This document shows positions 25,308 through 34,266 of a DNA stretch of 64,000 nt, piece after piece. The notes beneath the pieces were generated by a model. That model saw nothing but the letters and a program-made list of their open reading frames with translations. It did not search any database and had not been told where the DNA came from. Position 1 is the stretch's first letter. Each line of letters starts with the position of its first letter. Position numbers and translations under genes: made by a program. The DNA comes from RYN-230 sp963718305 (GTDB lineage: Bacteria; Actinomycetota; Actinomycetes; Streptosporangiales; Streptosporangiaceae), in assembly GCA_963718305.1 (NCBI GenBank), contig CAVQZG010000002.1, positions 62,001-126,000 on the forward strand, given 5' to 3'.

Positions 25308-27706
25308 CGGTGCGTTTCCGGGACCAGCAGGGCCACGGGATGGCGTTGCAGCACATCGGACAGCAGCGGGCGCGCGTCCGCATGGGAGGCACCGGTCAGC
25401 AGGTCCCGCCAGGGGCCGCCGTGCGGCAGGGGCAGCACCGTACCGGCCCAGCCGCCGCTGCGCCGCAGGCCGCCGGGCAGCCGGGTGACCACGGTGACCG
25501 CGTTCCCGCCGCGGGCGAAGCTGACCGCGTACCGGGCCGCCGCCCCCTCGGCGGCCAGCGGCAGGTACTCCCCCGCGAACCAGTCCGGGTGCGCCCGGCG
25601 CAGCCGCAGCGCCAGCGACGTGACCAGCAGCTTCGCCGTGTCCAGCTGACCCGGATCCAGGCCGGGGGGCTGGTCCCCGGCGTCCAGCGCAGCCAGCAGG
25701 TCCCGGCCGCGGGCGAAATCGGCCGGCGCACGGTTGTCCGGGTCGACCAGGCGCAGGCCGGCCAGCTCGCAGCCCTGGTAGGTGTCGGCCACGCCGGGCA
25801 TGGTGAGTTGCACGAGCTTGGCGCCCAGGGCGTTCGCCCCCGCGTCCCCGGCCAGCCCGGTCACGAAGCGCCCGATCTGCCCGGTGAGCTCCTCGTCCTC
25901 CAGGACCAGCTCGGCGAAGGTCAGCACCTGCGACTCGTACTCGGGATCCGGATCGGTCCACGAGGTGCGGGTCTTGGCCTCGCGCATCGCCTTGCGCAGG
26001 TACCCGGTCAGCCGCTCAGCGTCCAGCGGCCAGGCCCCGGCCAGGGTCTGCCACATCAGGTACTCGGTGTCGGGCTCCGGCACCGCCCCGGTGGCCTGGG
26101 CCGCGGCCCGCTCGTGCCAGCGCGCCACCTCGGCGGTCCAGGCCTCCGGGATCTCGGCCAGCACCGCGAGCCGGGCCCGCACATCCTCCTGGCGCTTGGT
26201 GTCGTGCGTGGACAGCGTGGTCATGCTGGCCGGCCAGTCCCGGGCCAGCCGCGCGGCGAACTCATGGAAATCCTCCGGGCTGGTCCCGAAGGCGTCCGGG
26301 TCGCCGCCCACCTCGTTCAGCGCGGCCAGCCGGGACCAGCGGTAGAACGCGGTGTCCTCGACGCCTTTGGCCATCACGGGCCCGCACACCTGCTGGAACA
26401 TCACGATCAGCCGGGCGTGCTCCCCGCCGACCGCGCCGCGGCCCAGGACCAGGTCCACGACCGCCGCGAGGGCAGGATGCAGCCGCTCCGGCAGCCGCGC
26501 CCGGGCGGCCCCGGCGGCCCGGGCCACGGTCACGGCCGACTCCGGCGGCGCCAGCTCGCCCGGCACCACGTACGCCCGGTACACCGGCATGGCGGTGAGC
26601 AGCTCGACGAGCACCGCGGTCCGGTCGCTGACGCTGAGCCCATCCAGATCCGGGTGCCCCGTGCTGGCGGCCAGCCGGGACAGCCGGGACACCTCGGCGG
26701 CGAGCGCCTGGCCGGCCTCCGCACGCTTGGCTTCCTCGGCTACCGGGGCGAACTCGCCGGGCCCGGCGGTCAGCCGCTGGTAGGCGACGGTCAGCGGCTC
26801 AGCCCCGGCCGGGTCCACGAACAGGCCGCCGACCACGCCCAGCGCGTCGTAGCCGGTGGTCCCGGCGCACGGCCAGTCCGCGGGCAGCTCCTCGTGCCCG
26901 GAGAGGATCTTCTCGGTGGATACCCACAGGCCGCCGGTGCGCTCCGCGAGCCGCCGCAGGTAACCGCGGGGGTCGGCGAGGCCGTCGGGGTGGTCCACCC
27001 GCAGGCCGTCGATGAGACCCTCGGCCGCCAGCCTGAGGATCACCTCGTGGGTGGCCTCGAACACCTCGGGGTCCTCGACCCGGACGGCGATCAGCGAGCT
27101 GATGTCGAAGAACCGCCGCCAGTTCAGTTCCGTCGCGGCGAGATGCCAGTCGGCCAGCCGGTAGTGCTGGGCGTCCAGCAACTCCGTCAGCGGCAGGCGC
27201 TGCGTACCAGGGCGCACGGGCAGCACATGATCGAAGTACCGCAGCACCGGCTCAGCGCCGCCGGTGTCCAGCCTGAGGTCCCCGAGGCAGTCGCTGACCG
27301 GGCCGCCCAGGACCGGCATCAGCAGCCTGCCGTCTTGTGCGGCCCAGTCCACGTCGAACCAGGATGCGAACGGCGAGCCGGTCCCGTCCCGCAGCACCGA
27401 CCACAGCGGCCGGTTGAGCGACTCGGGCACCGGGACGGCCATGTGGTTGGGCACGATGTCCACGATCAGGCCGAGCCCGAGGTCGCGGAACCGGCCGGCC
27501 ATGGCCCGGAACGCGTCCTCCCCGCCCAGCTCCTCCGACACCAGGGAGTGGTCCACCACGTCGTACCCGTGCGTCGAACCGGGCGTGGCCTGCAGGATGG
27601 GCGACAGGTACACGTGGGTGACGCCCAGGTCGGCCAGATAGTCCGCGGCGGCGGCGGCGCCGGAGAATCCGAAGCCCGGCTGGAGCTGCAGCCGGTAGGT
27701 GGACAC
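25304..27706 (-). CDS. treY: Maltooligosyl trehalose synthase
   Basis: A GH13 enzyme of about 800 residues that turns the reducing end of a maltodextrin into a trehalose unit. Landmarks are STYRLQLQPGFGF at the N-terminus, GLRVDHPDGLADP (nucleophile Asp), TEKILSGHEELP (acid/base Glu) and STHDTKRQEDVRARL. I favour the GTG at 27706, which gives the family's usual STYRLQL beginning. An ATG at 27886 in the same frame would add 60 low-complexity Pro/Arg residues and overlap treX by 53 nt. The gene is coupled to treZ by a GTGA overlap. Confidence 0.9.
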   Translation of the reverse strand: MSTYRLQLQPGFGFSGAAAAADYLADLGVTHVYLSPILQATPGSTHGYDVVDHSLVSEELGGEDAFRAMAGRFRDLGLGLIVDIVPNHMAVPVPESLNRPLWSVLRDGTGSPFASWFDVDWAAQDGRLLMPVLGGPVSDCLGDLRLDTGGAEPVLRYFDHVLPVRPGTQRLPLTELLDAQHYRLADWHLAATELNWRRFFDISSLIAVRVEDPEVFEATHEVILRLAAEGLIDGLRVDHPDGLADPRGYLRRLAERTGGLWVSTEKILSGHEELPADWPCAGTTGYDALGVVGGLFVDPAGAEPLTVAYQRLTAGPGEFAPVAEEAKRAEAGQALAAEVSRLSRLAASTGHPDLDGLSVSDRTAVLVELLTAMPVYRAYVVPGELAPPESAVTVARAAGAARARLPERLHPALAAVVDLVLGRGAVGGEHARLIVMFQQVCGPVMAKGVEDTAFYRWSRLAALNEVGGDPDAFGTSPEDFHEFAARLARDWPASMTTLSTHDTKRQEDVRARLAVLAEIPEAWTAEVARWHERAAAQATGAVPEPDTEYLMWQTLAGAWPLDAERLTGYLRKAMREAKTRTSWTDPDPEYESQVLTFAELVLEDEELTGQIGRFVTGLAGDAGANALGAKLVQLTMPGVADTYQGCELAGLRLVDPDNRAPADFARGRDLLAALDAGDQPPGLDPGQLDTAKLLVTSLALRLRRAHPDWFAGEYLPLAAEGAAARYAVSFARGGNAVTVVTRLPGGLRRSGGWAGTVLPLPHGGPWRDLLTGASHADARPLLSDVLQRHPVALLVPETHR

Positions 27707-27833
27707 CGGTGCTGACGCCGGCGAGGCGGGGCGCGCCGGAGGCGTGTCCCTCCGAGCCGGTACATCGGGGGGGCCGGGCCACCGGGGGTCCGGGGGTCTC
27801 CCCCGGGAAGCAGAGTGCCCCCCCGGGCCAGCA

Positions 27834-29996
27834 CTAGACACGCCCGAGTACCTGCATGGACCGGCTGGGGATGGCGACCGCGTCACCGGCCTTGGCGGCG
27901 GGCGCGTCCGCCAGGGCGCTCAGCGGGAGCGCGGTATCCAGGACCTTCACCCACTGATCCCCGTAGCGCTGCGGCGGGATGGCGAGCTCCAGGTCCAGCT
28001 CGCTCGCGTTGAACAGGAGCAGGAACGACTCGTCGCGGATCCGCTCGCCCCGCGGGTCGGGCTCGGTGATCGCGTCACCGTTCAGGAAGACGGTCAGGGA
28101 CTTGGCGAAGCCCACGGCCCAGTCGTCATCGGTCATCTCCTCGCCCGCCGGGGTGAACCAGACGATGTCGCCCGGCTGATCCGGGCCGCCGCTCTTGCCA
28201 CGGACCGCCTGGCCGCTGAAGAACCGGCGGCGGCGGAACACGGGATGATCGGCGCGGAGCCGGAGCAGCCTCCGGACGAAGTCGAGCAGCTCCTGGTCTC
28301 CCTGGTAGCCCTCGGGGATGGCCGCGTCGTCCGACGGCGGCCAGTGCACCCAGGAGATCTCGGTGTCCTGGCAGTAGGCGTTGTTGTTGCCGTGCTGGGT
28401 GCGGCTCATCTCGTCCCCGCCCAGCAGCATCGGAATGCCCTGGGAGAGCAGGACGGTGGACAGGAAGTTGCGCTTCTGCCGCTCGCGCAGGGCGATCACG
28501 CCCGGGTCATCCGTGGGGCCCTCGACGCCGCAGTTCCACGACCGGTTGTCGTCGGTGCCGTCCCGGCCGTCCTCGCCGTTGGCCTCGTTGTGCTTGTGGT
28601 TGTAGGAGACCAGGTCCGCGAGCGTGAAGCCGTCGTGCGCGGTGACGAAGTTGACCGAGGCGACCGGCCGTCGGCCGTCGTCGAGGTACAGGTCGCTGGA
28701 GCCGGTCAGCCGGGAGGCGAACTCGGGCAGCGTGGCGTGCTCGCCACGCCAGAAATCACGCACGGTGTCCCGGTACTTGCCGTTCCATTCCGTCCACAGC
28801 GGCGGGAAGTTGCCCACCTGATAGCCGCCCTCGCCCACGTCCCACGGCTCGGCGATGAGCTTGACCTGCGAAACGATCGGGTCCTGCTGGACCATGTCGA
28901 AGAACGCCGACAGCCGGTCCACCTCGTGGAACTGCCGGGCCAGCGCCGCGGCCAGGTCGAACCGGAAGCCGTCCACGTGCATCTCGGTCACCCAGTACCG
29001 CAGCGAGTCCATGATCATCTGCAGCACGTGAGGGTGCCGCATGAGCAGGCTGTTGCCGGTGCCGGTGGTGTCCATGTAGAACTGCGGGTCGTCGCCGACC
29101 AGCCGGTAATACGAGGCGTTGTCGATGCCCCGGAAGGACAGCGTGGGCCCCAGGTGGTTGCCCTCGGCCGTGTGGTTGTAGACCACGTCGAGGATGACCT
29201 CGATACCGGCCTGGTGCAGCGTGCGGACCATCGACTTGAACTCCTGCACCTGCTCGCCGCGGGCGCCGCTGGCGGCGTAGGCGTTATGCGGGGCGAAGAA
29301 GCCGATGGTGTTGTAGCCCCAGTAGTTGGCCAGCCCGCGCTCGGCCAGGATCGCGTCGCTGACGAACTGGTGCACCGGCATCAGTTCGACCGCGGTCACG
29401 CCCAGCTTCTGCAGGTGCTCGATGACCGCGGGATGAGCCAGCCCCTGGTAGGTGCCGCGCTGCGTCTCGGGCACCTCGGGATGCAGCTTGGTGAGGCCGC
29501 GCACATGGGTCTCGTAGACCACAGTCTCGTGGTACGGAGTCCGCGGGTGCCGGTCGGAATCCCAGCTGAAGAACGGGTTGACCACCACCGAGCGGGGCAC
29601 GTGCGGGGCAGAGTCCTCGTCGTTGCGCTGGTCCGGGTGGCCGAAGGGATAGGCGAACACGGCCTGGTCCCACTGCACGCTGCCCTCGATGGCCTTCGCG
29701 TACGGGTCGAGCAGCAGCTTGGCCGGGTTGCAGCGCTGCCCGGCCGCGGGGTGGTAAGGGCCGTGCACACGGTAGCCGTACCGCTGGCCCGGGCTCACCC
29801 CTGGCAGGTACCCATGCCAGACGAAGCCGTCCACCTCGTGCAGCGCGACCCGGGTCTCGGCACCATCCTCGTCGAACAGGCACAGCTCAACCCGCTCAGC
29901 GACCTCGGAGAACAGGGCGAAGTTGGTGCCTACCCCGTCGAAGGTCGCCCCGAGCGGGTAGCTGTTACCCGGCCAGATCAAAGCCTCCTGCGCCAC
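27834..29996 (-). CDS. glgX: Glycogen debranching enzyme
   Basis: A 720-residue GH13 isoamylase-type debranching enzyme (GlgX/TreX). The N-terminal CBM48-like domain carries ATFDGVGTNFALFS and HGPYHPAAGQRCNPAK. The catalytic Asp is in GFRFDLAAAL, the Glu in IAEPWDVGEGG, and the third acid in TAHDGFTLADL. It cleaves alpha-1,6 branches to give linear dextrins for TreY. It is the first gene of the trehalose operon. An inverted repeat ATGTCCC/GGGACAT lies about 160 nt upstream. Confidence 0.93.
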   Translation of the reverse strand: MAQEALIWPGNSYPLGATFDGVGTNFALFSEVAERVELCLFDEDGAETRVALHEVDGFVWHGYLPGVSPGQRYGYRVHGPYHPAAGQRCNPAKLLLDPYAKAIEGSVQWDQAVFAYPFGHPDQRNDEDSAPHVPRSVVVNPFFSWDSDRHPRTPYHETVVYETHVRGLTKLHPEVPETQRGTYQGLAHPAVIEHLQKLGVTAVELMPVHQFVSDAILAERGLANYWGYNTIGFFAPHNAYAASGARGEQVQEFKSMVRTLHQAGIEVILDVVYNHTAEGNHLGPTLSFRGIDNASYYRLVGDDPQFYMDTTGTGNSLLMRHPHVLQMIMDSLRYWVTEMHVDGFRFDLAAALARQFHEVDRLSAFFDMVQQDPIVSQVKLIAEPWDVGEGGYQVGNFPPLWTEWNGKYRDTVRDFWRGEHATLPEFASRLTGSSDLYLDDGRRPVASVNFVTAHDGFTLADLVSYNHKHNEANGEDGRDGTDDNRSWNCGVEGPTDDPGVIALRERQKRNFLSTVLLSQGIPMLLGGDEMSRTQHGNNNAYCQDTEISWVHWPPSDDAAIPEGYQGDQELLDFVRRLLRLRADHPVFRRRRFFSGQAVRGKSGGPDQPGDIVWFTPAGEEMTDDDWAVGFAKSLTVFLNGDAITEPDPRGERIRDESFLLLFNASELDLELAIPPQRYGDQWVKVLDTALPLSALADAPAAKAGDAVAIPSRSMQVLGRV

Positions 29997-30156
29997 GATG
30001 TCCGTCCCTGGTCGATGTGCCGGCCTGCCGCCGCGACGCGCACCCGTGGTCGAGCGTGTTCACCGCGTGGACCATGCGACCATAACGCCTCCCCTGCACC
30101 AGGTATTGCAGTGCCCTGGCCCCGGGAAAGTGCCCCTGGCCCGCAACACCAAACGC

Positions 30157-30178
30157 ATGTCCCCGCGGAATGGGACAT
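30157..30178. promoter_or_regulatory. Inverted repeat upstream of the trehalose operon
   Basis: ATGTCCC (30157-30163) and GGGACAT (30172-30178) form a perfect 7-bp inverted repeat with an 8-nt spacer. It sits between the glgX start and the end of the XRE gene. It could be an operator or a hairpin. Confidence 0.4.
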
Positions 30179-30198
30179 AACGGCACCGTGTCATCACA

Positions 30199-30228
30199 CA
30201 GGGCCCCGGCGCACAGCACGGGGCCCTG
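30199..30228 (-). terminator. Hairpin after the XRE gene
   Basis: A perfect 10-bp stem CAGGGCCCCG/CGGGGCCCTG with a 10-nt loop lies 21 nt downstream of the XRE stop (minus strand). No T-tract is present. Confidence 0.6.
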
Positions 30229-30248
30229 GGAAAGACAGCGGGACAAGC

Positions 30249-31169
30249 TCAGGTGTCTTTGATGATTTCCTTGATCAGGCGGGTGGTCCCGGGCGGGGTA
30301 AGCGCCTCGGCGCTCAGCCGGTTCATGATCTCCATGTAATGGTCCACGTCAGAACGCCGCTCCAGGTAAAGGGCGCTGGTCAGCTGCTCGATGTAGACCA
30401 CATCCGGCAGATCCGGCTCGCCGAAGCGCAGCACGGTGAAAGACCCGCCCGCGGCCGCGTGCCCGCCCCGGCGGAATGGCACGATCTGCAGGGTGACCTC
30501 GGGCAGCGTGGCTACCTCGAGGAGGTGAGCCAGCTGGGCGCGCATCACGTCCCGGCCGCCGATCGGCCGGCGCAGCGCCGCCTCGTCCATGACGGACCAG
30601 ACCCGGGGCGGCTGGGGACTGGTGAGCAGCTCCTGGCGGGCCATCCGCAGGTCAACCCGGCGGTCGACCTCCCCCTCGGGGGCGGCGCGGTAGCCGAGCA
30701 GCGTGACCGCCCGCGCGTAGTCCCGGGTCTGGAACAGGCCGTGGACGAACTGCAGCTCAAAGGTCCTGATCAGGGTGGCCGCGGCCTCCAGGCCCAGGTA
30801 GGTCTCGAACCAGTCCGACAAGATGTCGCTGTACTGGGTCCACCAGCCCTGCTCGTTGGCCTGCTCGGCCAGCCCGAGCAGGCCGAGGCGCAGCTTCTGG
30901 TCGGTCACCCCGTACAGGGTCAGCAGGTCCTCGACATCGCGGATCTTGAAGCCCACCCGGCCGTGCTCGAGACGGCTGATCTTCGACCGCGACGCCCGGA
31001 TCTCGTAACCGGCCTGCTCAGGGGTGAGCCCGGCCTCCTCCCGGAGGCGGCGCAGCTGCGCGCCGAGCACCATCCGTACGACGGTGGCGCCGGCGCGCGG
31101 TCCGGTCAGTGACCCGTTCGACGGGTTGCCAGCCGGATAGATCGATCCCATCTCAGCTTTCGGCTCCAT
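30249..31169 (-). CDS. XRE-family regulator with DUF5753 (WhiJ-like)
   Basis: A 306-residue regulator. An N-terminal helix-turn-helix (about residues 38-90; LREEAGLTPEQAGYEIRASRSKISRLEHG) precedes a DUF5753 domain (about 110-290; HGLFQTRDYARAVTLLGY, QLAHLLEVA, EVTLQIVPFRRGGHAA). In Streptomyces such proteins (WhiJ and paralogues) occur beside a DUF397 protein and an RsbW-like ATPase and affect antibiotic production and sporulation. The same three parts are present here. The DUF397 gene lies upstream on the same strand, 310 nt away. The start could also be the later ATG at MGSIYPA. Confidence 0.88.
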   Translation of the reverse strand: MEPKAEMGSIYPAGNPSNGSLTGPRAGATVVRMVLGAQLRRLREEAGLTPEQAGYEIRASRSKISRLEHGRVGFKIRDVEDLLTLYGVTDQKLRLGLLGLAEQANEQGWWTQYSDILSDWFETYLGLEAAATLIRTFELQFVHGLFQTRDYARAVTLLGYRAAPEGEVDRRVDLRMARQELLTSPQPPRVWSVMDEAALRRPIGGRDVMRAQLAHLLEVATLPEVTLQIVPFRRGGHAAAGGSFTVLRFGEPDLPDVVYIEQLTSALYLERRSDVDHYMEIMNRLSAEALTPPGTTRLIKEIIKDT

Positions 31170-31479
31170 GCCACTCCCGACCCAATGGTTGACCAGCCAC
31201 TTCCCAGACCCCCGGCCGATGTCAGACGCTCAGCCCCAGTGGCGCCATTGCGGGCGCGTGGTATCTGCCGACAGCAGCGTGAACCACTACTAAGCGGAAC
31301 ACACAGAGCACGATATCACCGGGACCCCCCGGTGTCCCGGGTCGAATTTCACGTTTTATTCACGGCGAGCCCGCATTCGATTGCATGCGCCCCAACCGCG
31401 CATTAACGACAGCGAGACCGGTCGTTTCGTCCGTTTCAGCCAAGTTCATTGATGATCCGGGCCAGGTCACAGGCCGGGT
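31170..31479. other. Intergenic stretch between XRE and DUF397 genes
   Basis: No gene is seen in these 310 bases. They include a hairpin CCGGGAC/GTCCCGG (31319-31325 with 31334-31340) and a less GC-rich part around 31345-31435 that probably holds the promoter of the XRE gene on the minus strand. No clear -35/-10 pair was recognised. Confidence 0.5.
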
Positions 31480-31704
31480 TCACAGGTCATCGAACTCGCC
31501 GTCCTTGAGCGCGGCCAGGAACGCGGCGATCTCCGCGCGGGTGTAGATGAGGGCCGGCCCAGCCGGGAACCGGGAGTTGCGCATGGCGATCGAGTCGCCC
31601 GGCAGCTCGGCCACCTCCACGCAACTGCCGCTGGGGTTGCTGGCGGTGGACTTGCGCCAGCGGGCGTCCAGCTCTCCAGCCGGGATACCGTTCTTGACCT
31701 GCAA
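31480..31704 (-). CDS. DUF397 protein
   Basis: A 74-residue DUF397 protein. The family core is seen as ARWRKSTASNPSGSCVEVAEL, then IAMRNSRFPAGPALIYTRAEIAAFL. I place the start at a TTG with GGGAGG five bases before it; the frame is open upstream but loses DUF397 character. DUF397 proteins are small partners of XRE-DUF5753 regulators in actinomycetes and may counteract them, by analogy with toxin/antitoxin-like or anti-regulator pairs. Together with the downstream XRE gene and the divergent ATPase it forms a WhiJ/AbaA-type locus. Confidence 0.82.
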   Translation of the reverse strand: MQVKNGIPAGELDARWRKSTASNPSGSCVEVAELPGDSIAMRNSRFPAGPALIYTRAEIAAFLAALKDGEFDDL

Positions 31705-31732
31705 CTTTTCCTCCCTGGACGAGGGGAAACGC

Positions 31733-31836
31733 ACCTGATGCAGGTATGGTAGACGCTCACCTGCACTGTGCAGCCTAACAGATCGGATGCACGTGCAAGC
31801 GTTCGTGCAACGGGCGTTGCAAACGTTACGTGCATG
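31733..31836. promoter_or_regulatory. Cluster of TGCA-centred palindromes between DUF397 and ATPase genes
   Basis: Overlapping inverted repeats fill this divergent promoter region: ACCTG-ATG-CAGGT (31733-31745), TGCAGGT/ACCTGCA (31739-31765), CTGCA-CTG-TGCAG (31761-31773), the perfect TGCACGTGCA (31788-31797) and GCAACG-GG-CGTTGC (31807-31820). Such density suggests several binding sites for the XRE regulator, or a strongly structured control region. Confidence 0.55.
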
Positions 31837-31891
31837 GGGCAAGATGACCCCTGTTGGCCGTTCCCGGTAGCGACAGATTCCTCGGAAGGCA

Positions 31892-32524
31892 ATGACGGCA
31901 CAGCCATTAGGCCTGGCAGGTCACGCGATAAGCCGTTTGGGCTGGCATTGGCTGGCGCCTGCGGTGGCCATGGCGGCCGCGGCGAGCGGAGCCCGCCAGC
32001 GGACGCCTGGGCTGGCCTCGACGGACTGGACCTGTTTCCCGCGCCTCGCGCAGCGGACGCCAGGGACGGACACCAGGTCGGTCGGCACCGCCCGCGACTT
32101 CTGCCTGTCCACCATGCGGCGCTGGGGCGTGCAGGACCGCGGAGACGACGTCGCGGTCGTGGTGTCGGAGTTGCTGACCAACGCCCTGCGCCACGCGGTG
32201 CCCCAGGCCCGGGCGGGGGCTGGGCCGGCGGCCCGCAGCCGGTGGCCGGTCCGTCTCGGGCTGGTCCAGCCGGGCCACTTCGTGCTGTGCGCGGTGGCTG
32301 ATCCCAGCCCCCGGCTGCCGGAGCCGAAAGAGCCTGACTACCTGGCCGAGAGCGGCCGCGGGCTGCACGTGATCAGCGCCCTGAGCGACCGCTGGGGGTG
32401 CACCGCCCCCACCGAGACGGGGAAAGTCGTGTGGGCCCTGTTCTCGGTCCACCTCGATCAGCACCAGCCCGACCTGGGCTGGTTTGCCCCGCGCCAGGCC
32501 AGCCAGGCACACAGCGCAGTGTGA
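31892..32524 (+). CDS. RsbW-like ATP-binding protein (anti-sigma kinase type)
   Basis: A 210-residue protein with a HATPase_c_2 domain at about residues 65-190. The N box is VSELLTNALRHA and the G region is SGRGLHVISALSDRW. This is the RsbW/SpoIIAB-like family that binds sigma factors or phosphorylates anti-anti-sigma proteins; single proteins of this kind adjoin whiJ-like genes in Streptomyces (AbaA-orfD type). It is divergent from the DUF397 gene, with a palindrome-rich region between. The first 60 residues are unusual and the true start may be later. No sigma factor lies immediately adjacent. Confidence 0.82.
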   Translation: MTAQPLGLAGHAISRLGWHWLAPAVAMAAAASGARQRTPGLASTDWTCFPRLAQRTPGTDTRSVGTARDFCLSTMRRWGVQDRGDDVAVVVSELLTNALRHAVPQARAGAGPAARSRWPVRLGLVQPGHFVLCAVADPSPRLPEPKEPDYLAESGRGLHVISALSDRWGCTAPTETGKVVWALFSVHLDQHQPDLGWFAPRQASQAHSAV

Positions 32525-32527
32525 GAG

Positions 32528-33442
32528 CTACCGCACTGATTGTGTAGTTAATGCCGATTGTTCCGGTATCCGGGGCAGCACCTGGCGCGGCAGGTCCGGC
32601 GGGGCGGCCCGGCGCTGCCACTCGCGCGGATAGCCCAGCGACACCTCCACGAACGGGACCCCGTCCCGCCAGATCGTCCGCGGGATGTGCAGGTGACCGT
32701 AGACCACGGCCGCGGCGTTGAACCTGACGTGCCAGTCGTCGGTCCGGGTGGTGCCGCACCACTGGGCGAACTCCGGGTACCGCAGCACCCGGGTGGGCTC
32801 CCTGATCAGCGGGAAGTGATTCACCAGGACCGCGGGCGGCCCAGGCGGCAGGGCCGCGAGCCGCGCCTGCGTCGCCTCGACCCGGGCCCAGCACCATTCC
32901 TCCGCGCTCGGATAGGGGTCGGGGTGCAGCCACCGCTCGTCGGTGCACACCACCCCGGTCTGGTAGGCGCGGGCCAGGCTCTCGGCCTTGGTCTGCGCGC
33001 CGTCCGGCCGGAACGAGTAGTCATAGAGCAGGAACAGCGGCACGATCCGGACCGGGCCGCCGGGCCCGTCCCAGACCGGGTAGGGGTCCTCGGGGGTGAG
33101 CACGCCCAGCCGCTGGCAGAACTCCACCAGCCGCCGGTAGCGCTGCTCACCGCGAAGCTGGACCGGGTCGGTGCGGTGCGTCCACAGGTCGTGGTTCCCG
33201 GGCACCCAGACGACCTGGGCGAAGCGCTCGCTCAGGGTGCGCAGCGCCCACTCGATGTCCGGCAGCCGCTCCCCCACGTCGCCGGCCACCAGCAGCCAGT
33301 CCGCCGCCGACCGTGGCCGCAGGTCCTCCACCAGCTGCCGGTTCTGCGGGTAGGCCACATGCAGGTCGCTCACCGCGAGCAAGCTGGGGCCGGCCGCTGA
33401 CTTACCGGAGGCCGGCCCTACGGGGCCGACCTCAGCCGACAT
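32528..33442 (-). CDS. Calcineurin-like metallophosphoesterase
   Basis: A 304-residue phosphoesterase with the full metal-binding pattern: SDLHVAY (D-x-H), AGDVGE (GD), PGNHDLW (GNHD), a downstream NHFPL, and GHLHIPR. Two metal ions would bind here; substrates may be nucleotides, phospholipids or phosphoproteins. It is the last of three same-strand genes (permease, GntR, phosphoesterase) and overlaps the GntR gene by 11 nt, so it is probably expressed with the amine-utilisation cluster. Its role there is not known. Confidence 0.87.
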   Translation of the reverse strand: MSAEVGPVGPASGKSAAGPSLLAVSDLHVAYPQNRQLVEDLRPRSAADWLLVAGDVGERLPDIEWALRTLSERFAQVVWVPGNHDLWTHRTDPVQLRGEQRYRRLVEFCQRLGVLTPEDPYPVWDGPGGPVRIVPLFLLYDYSFRPDGAQTKAESLARAYQTGVVCTDERWLHPDPYPSAEEWCWARVEATQARLAALPPGPPAVLVNHFPLIREPTRVLRYPEFAQWCGTTRTDDWHVRFNAAAVVYGHLHIPRTIWRDGVPFVEVSLGYPREWQRRAAPPDLPRQVLPRIPEQSALTTQSVR

Positions 33443-34250
33443 GCGTGAGCTCCGAGGTCCACATGACGATCCGGGTCCGGTCGCCGCGGAACAGGTCCCG
33501 GGCGAACTCGACCGGGTGGCCCGCCTGCGCGTAGGCGATCCGCTCGACCAGCATCAGCGGGGCGCCCTCGCGCACCTCCAGCGCCTCGGCCTCGCGCACC
33601 CCGGCCGTCACCGGCTCCAGGCTTTCCCGCGCCCGGCACGGCCGCTGCTGGTACTTCTCGTCCAGCAGGTCGTACAGGGATCCGTCGAGCCGGCACTGCA
33701 GCAGCCCGGGGAACAGCGCGGCGGGGAAGTCCGAGCACTCGACCGCGATCGGACGGCCGTCGCCGAGCCGGACCCGCCGGATCTCGCAGACCGGGTCGCC
33801 CGGGGCGATCTTCAGGGCGCTGGCCACGCCCGGCCGGGCCGGCCGCTCGGCCGCGGACAGCACCCGGGCGCCCGCGACCATCCCGTGCCGCCGCAGTTGC
33901 TCGGAGAACCCGGCCAGGGTGGTGCGGTCCTGTTCCAGCTTGCGCTGGGCCACGAACGTGCCGCCGTTGCGGCCGACCGCCCGGTCCACCAGTCCGCGGC
34001 GGGCCAGCGTGGCCAGCGCGTGCCGCAACGTCATCCGGCTGACGCCCAGCCACGCGGCCAGGGCCTGCTCGGTGGGCATCCGGTCGCCCGGGGCGAGGCG
34101 GCCCCCCTCGATCGCCTCGGCCAGCCAGTCCTCGATCTGCCCGTGCGCGGTGCTGCCCGGCTCCTTGACGATCACCGGCGGCGCCAGGTCCAGCAGGGCC
34201 GCCGCGGGCCGGTCCGGCCTGGCGCCGGGTGGTTGGTCCTGCTGCGTCAA
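33432..34250 (-). CDS. GntR-family regulator (HutC/UTRA type)
   Basis: A 272-residue repressor. The winged HTH lies at about residues 35-100 (MPTEQALAAWLGVSRMTLRHALATLARRGLVDRAVGRNGGTFV). A UTRA ligand domain follows to about residue 265 (VLSAAERPA, PVCEIRRVRLGDGRPIAVE). It starts with TTG, with GGAG about 10 nt before. It lies 16 nt after the permease gene. HutC-type proteins typically bind GT-x-TA-x-AC sites; three matching sites are found in the promoter region upstream of the permease, so it very likely controls the permease and the divergent kinase/oxidoreductase genes. Confidence 0.87.
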   Translation of the reverse strand: MTQQDQPPGARPDRPAAALLDLAPPVIVKEPGSTAHGQIEDWLAEAIEGGRLAPGDRMPTEQALAAWLGVSRMTLRHALATLARRGLVDRAVGRNGGTFVAQRKLEQDRTTLAGFSEQLRRHGMVAGARVLSAAERPARPGVASALKIAPGDPVCEIRRVRLGDGRPIAVECSDFPAALFPGLLQCRLDGSLYDLLDEKYQQRPCRARESLEPVTAGVREAEALEVREGAPLMLVERIAYAQAGHPVEFARDLFRGDRTRIVMWTSELTHVG

Positions 34251-34266
34251 GGGCTCATGTCTCCGG

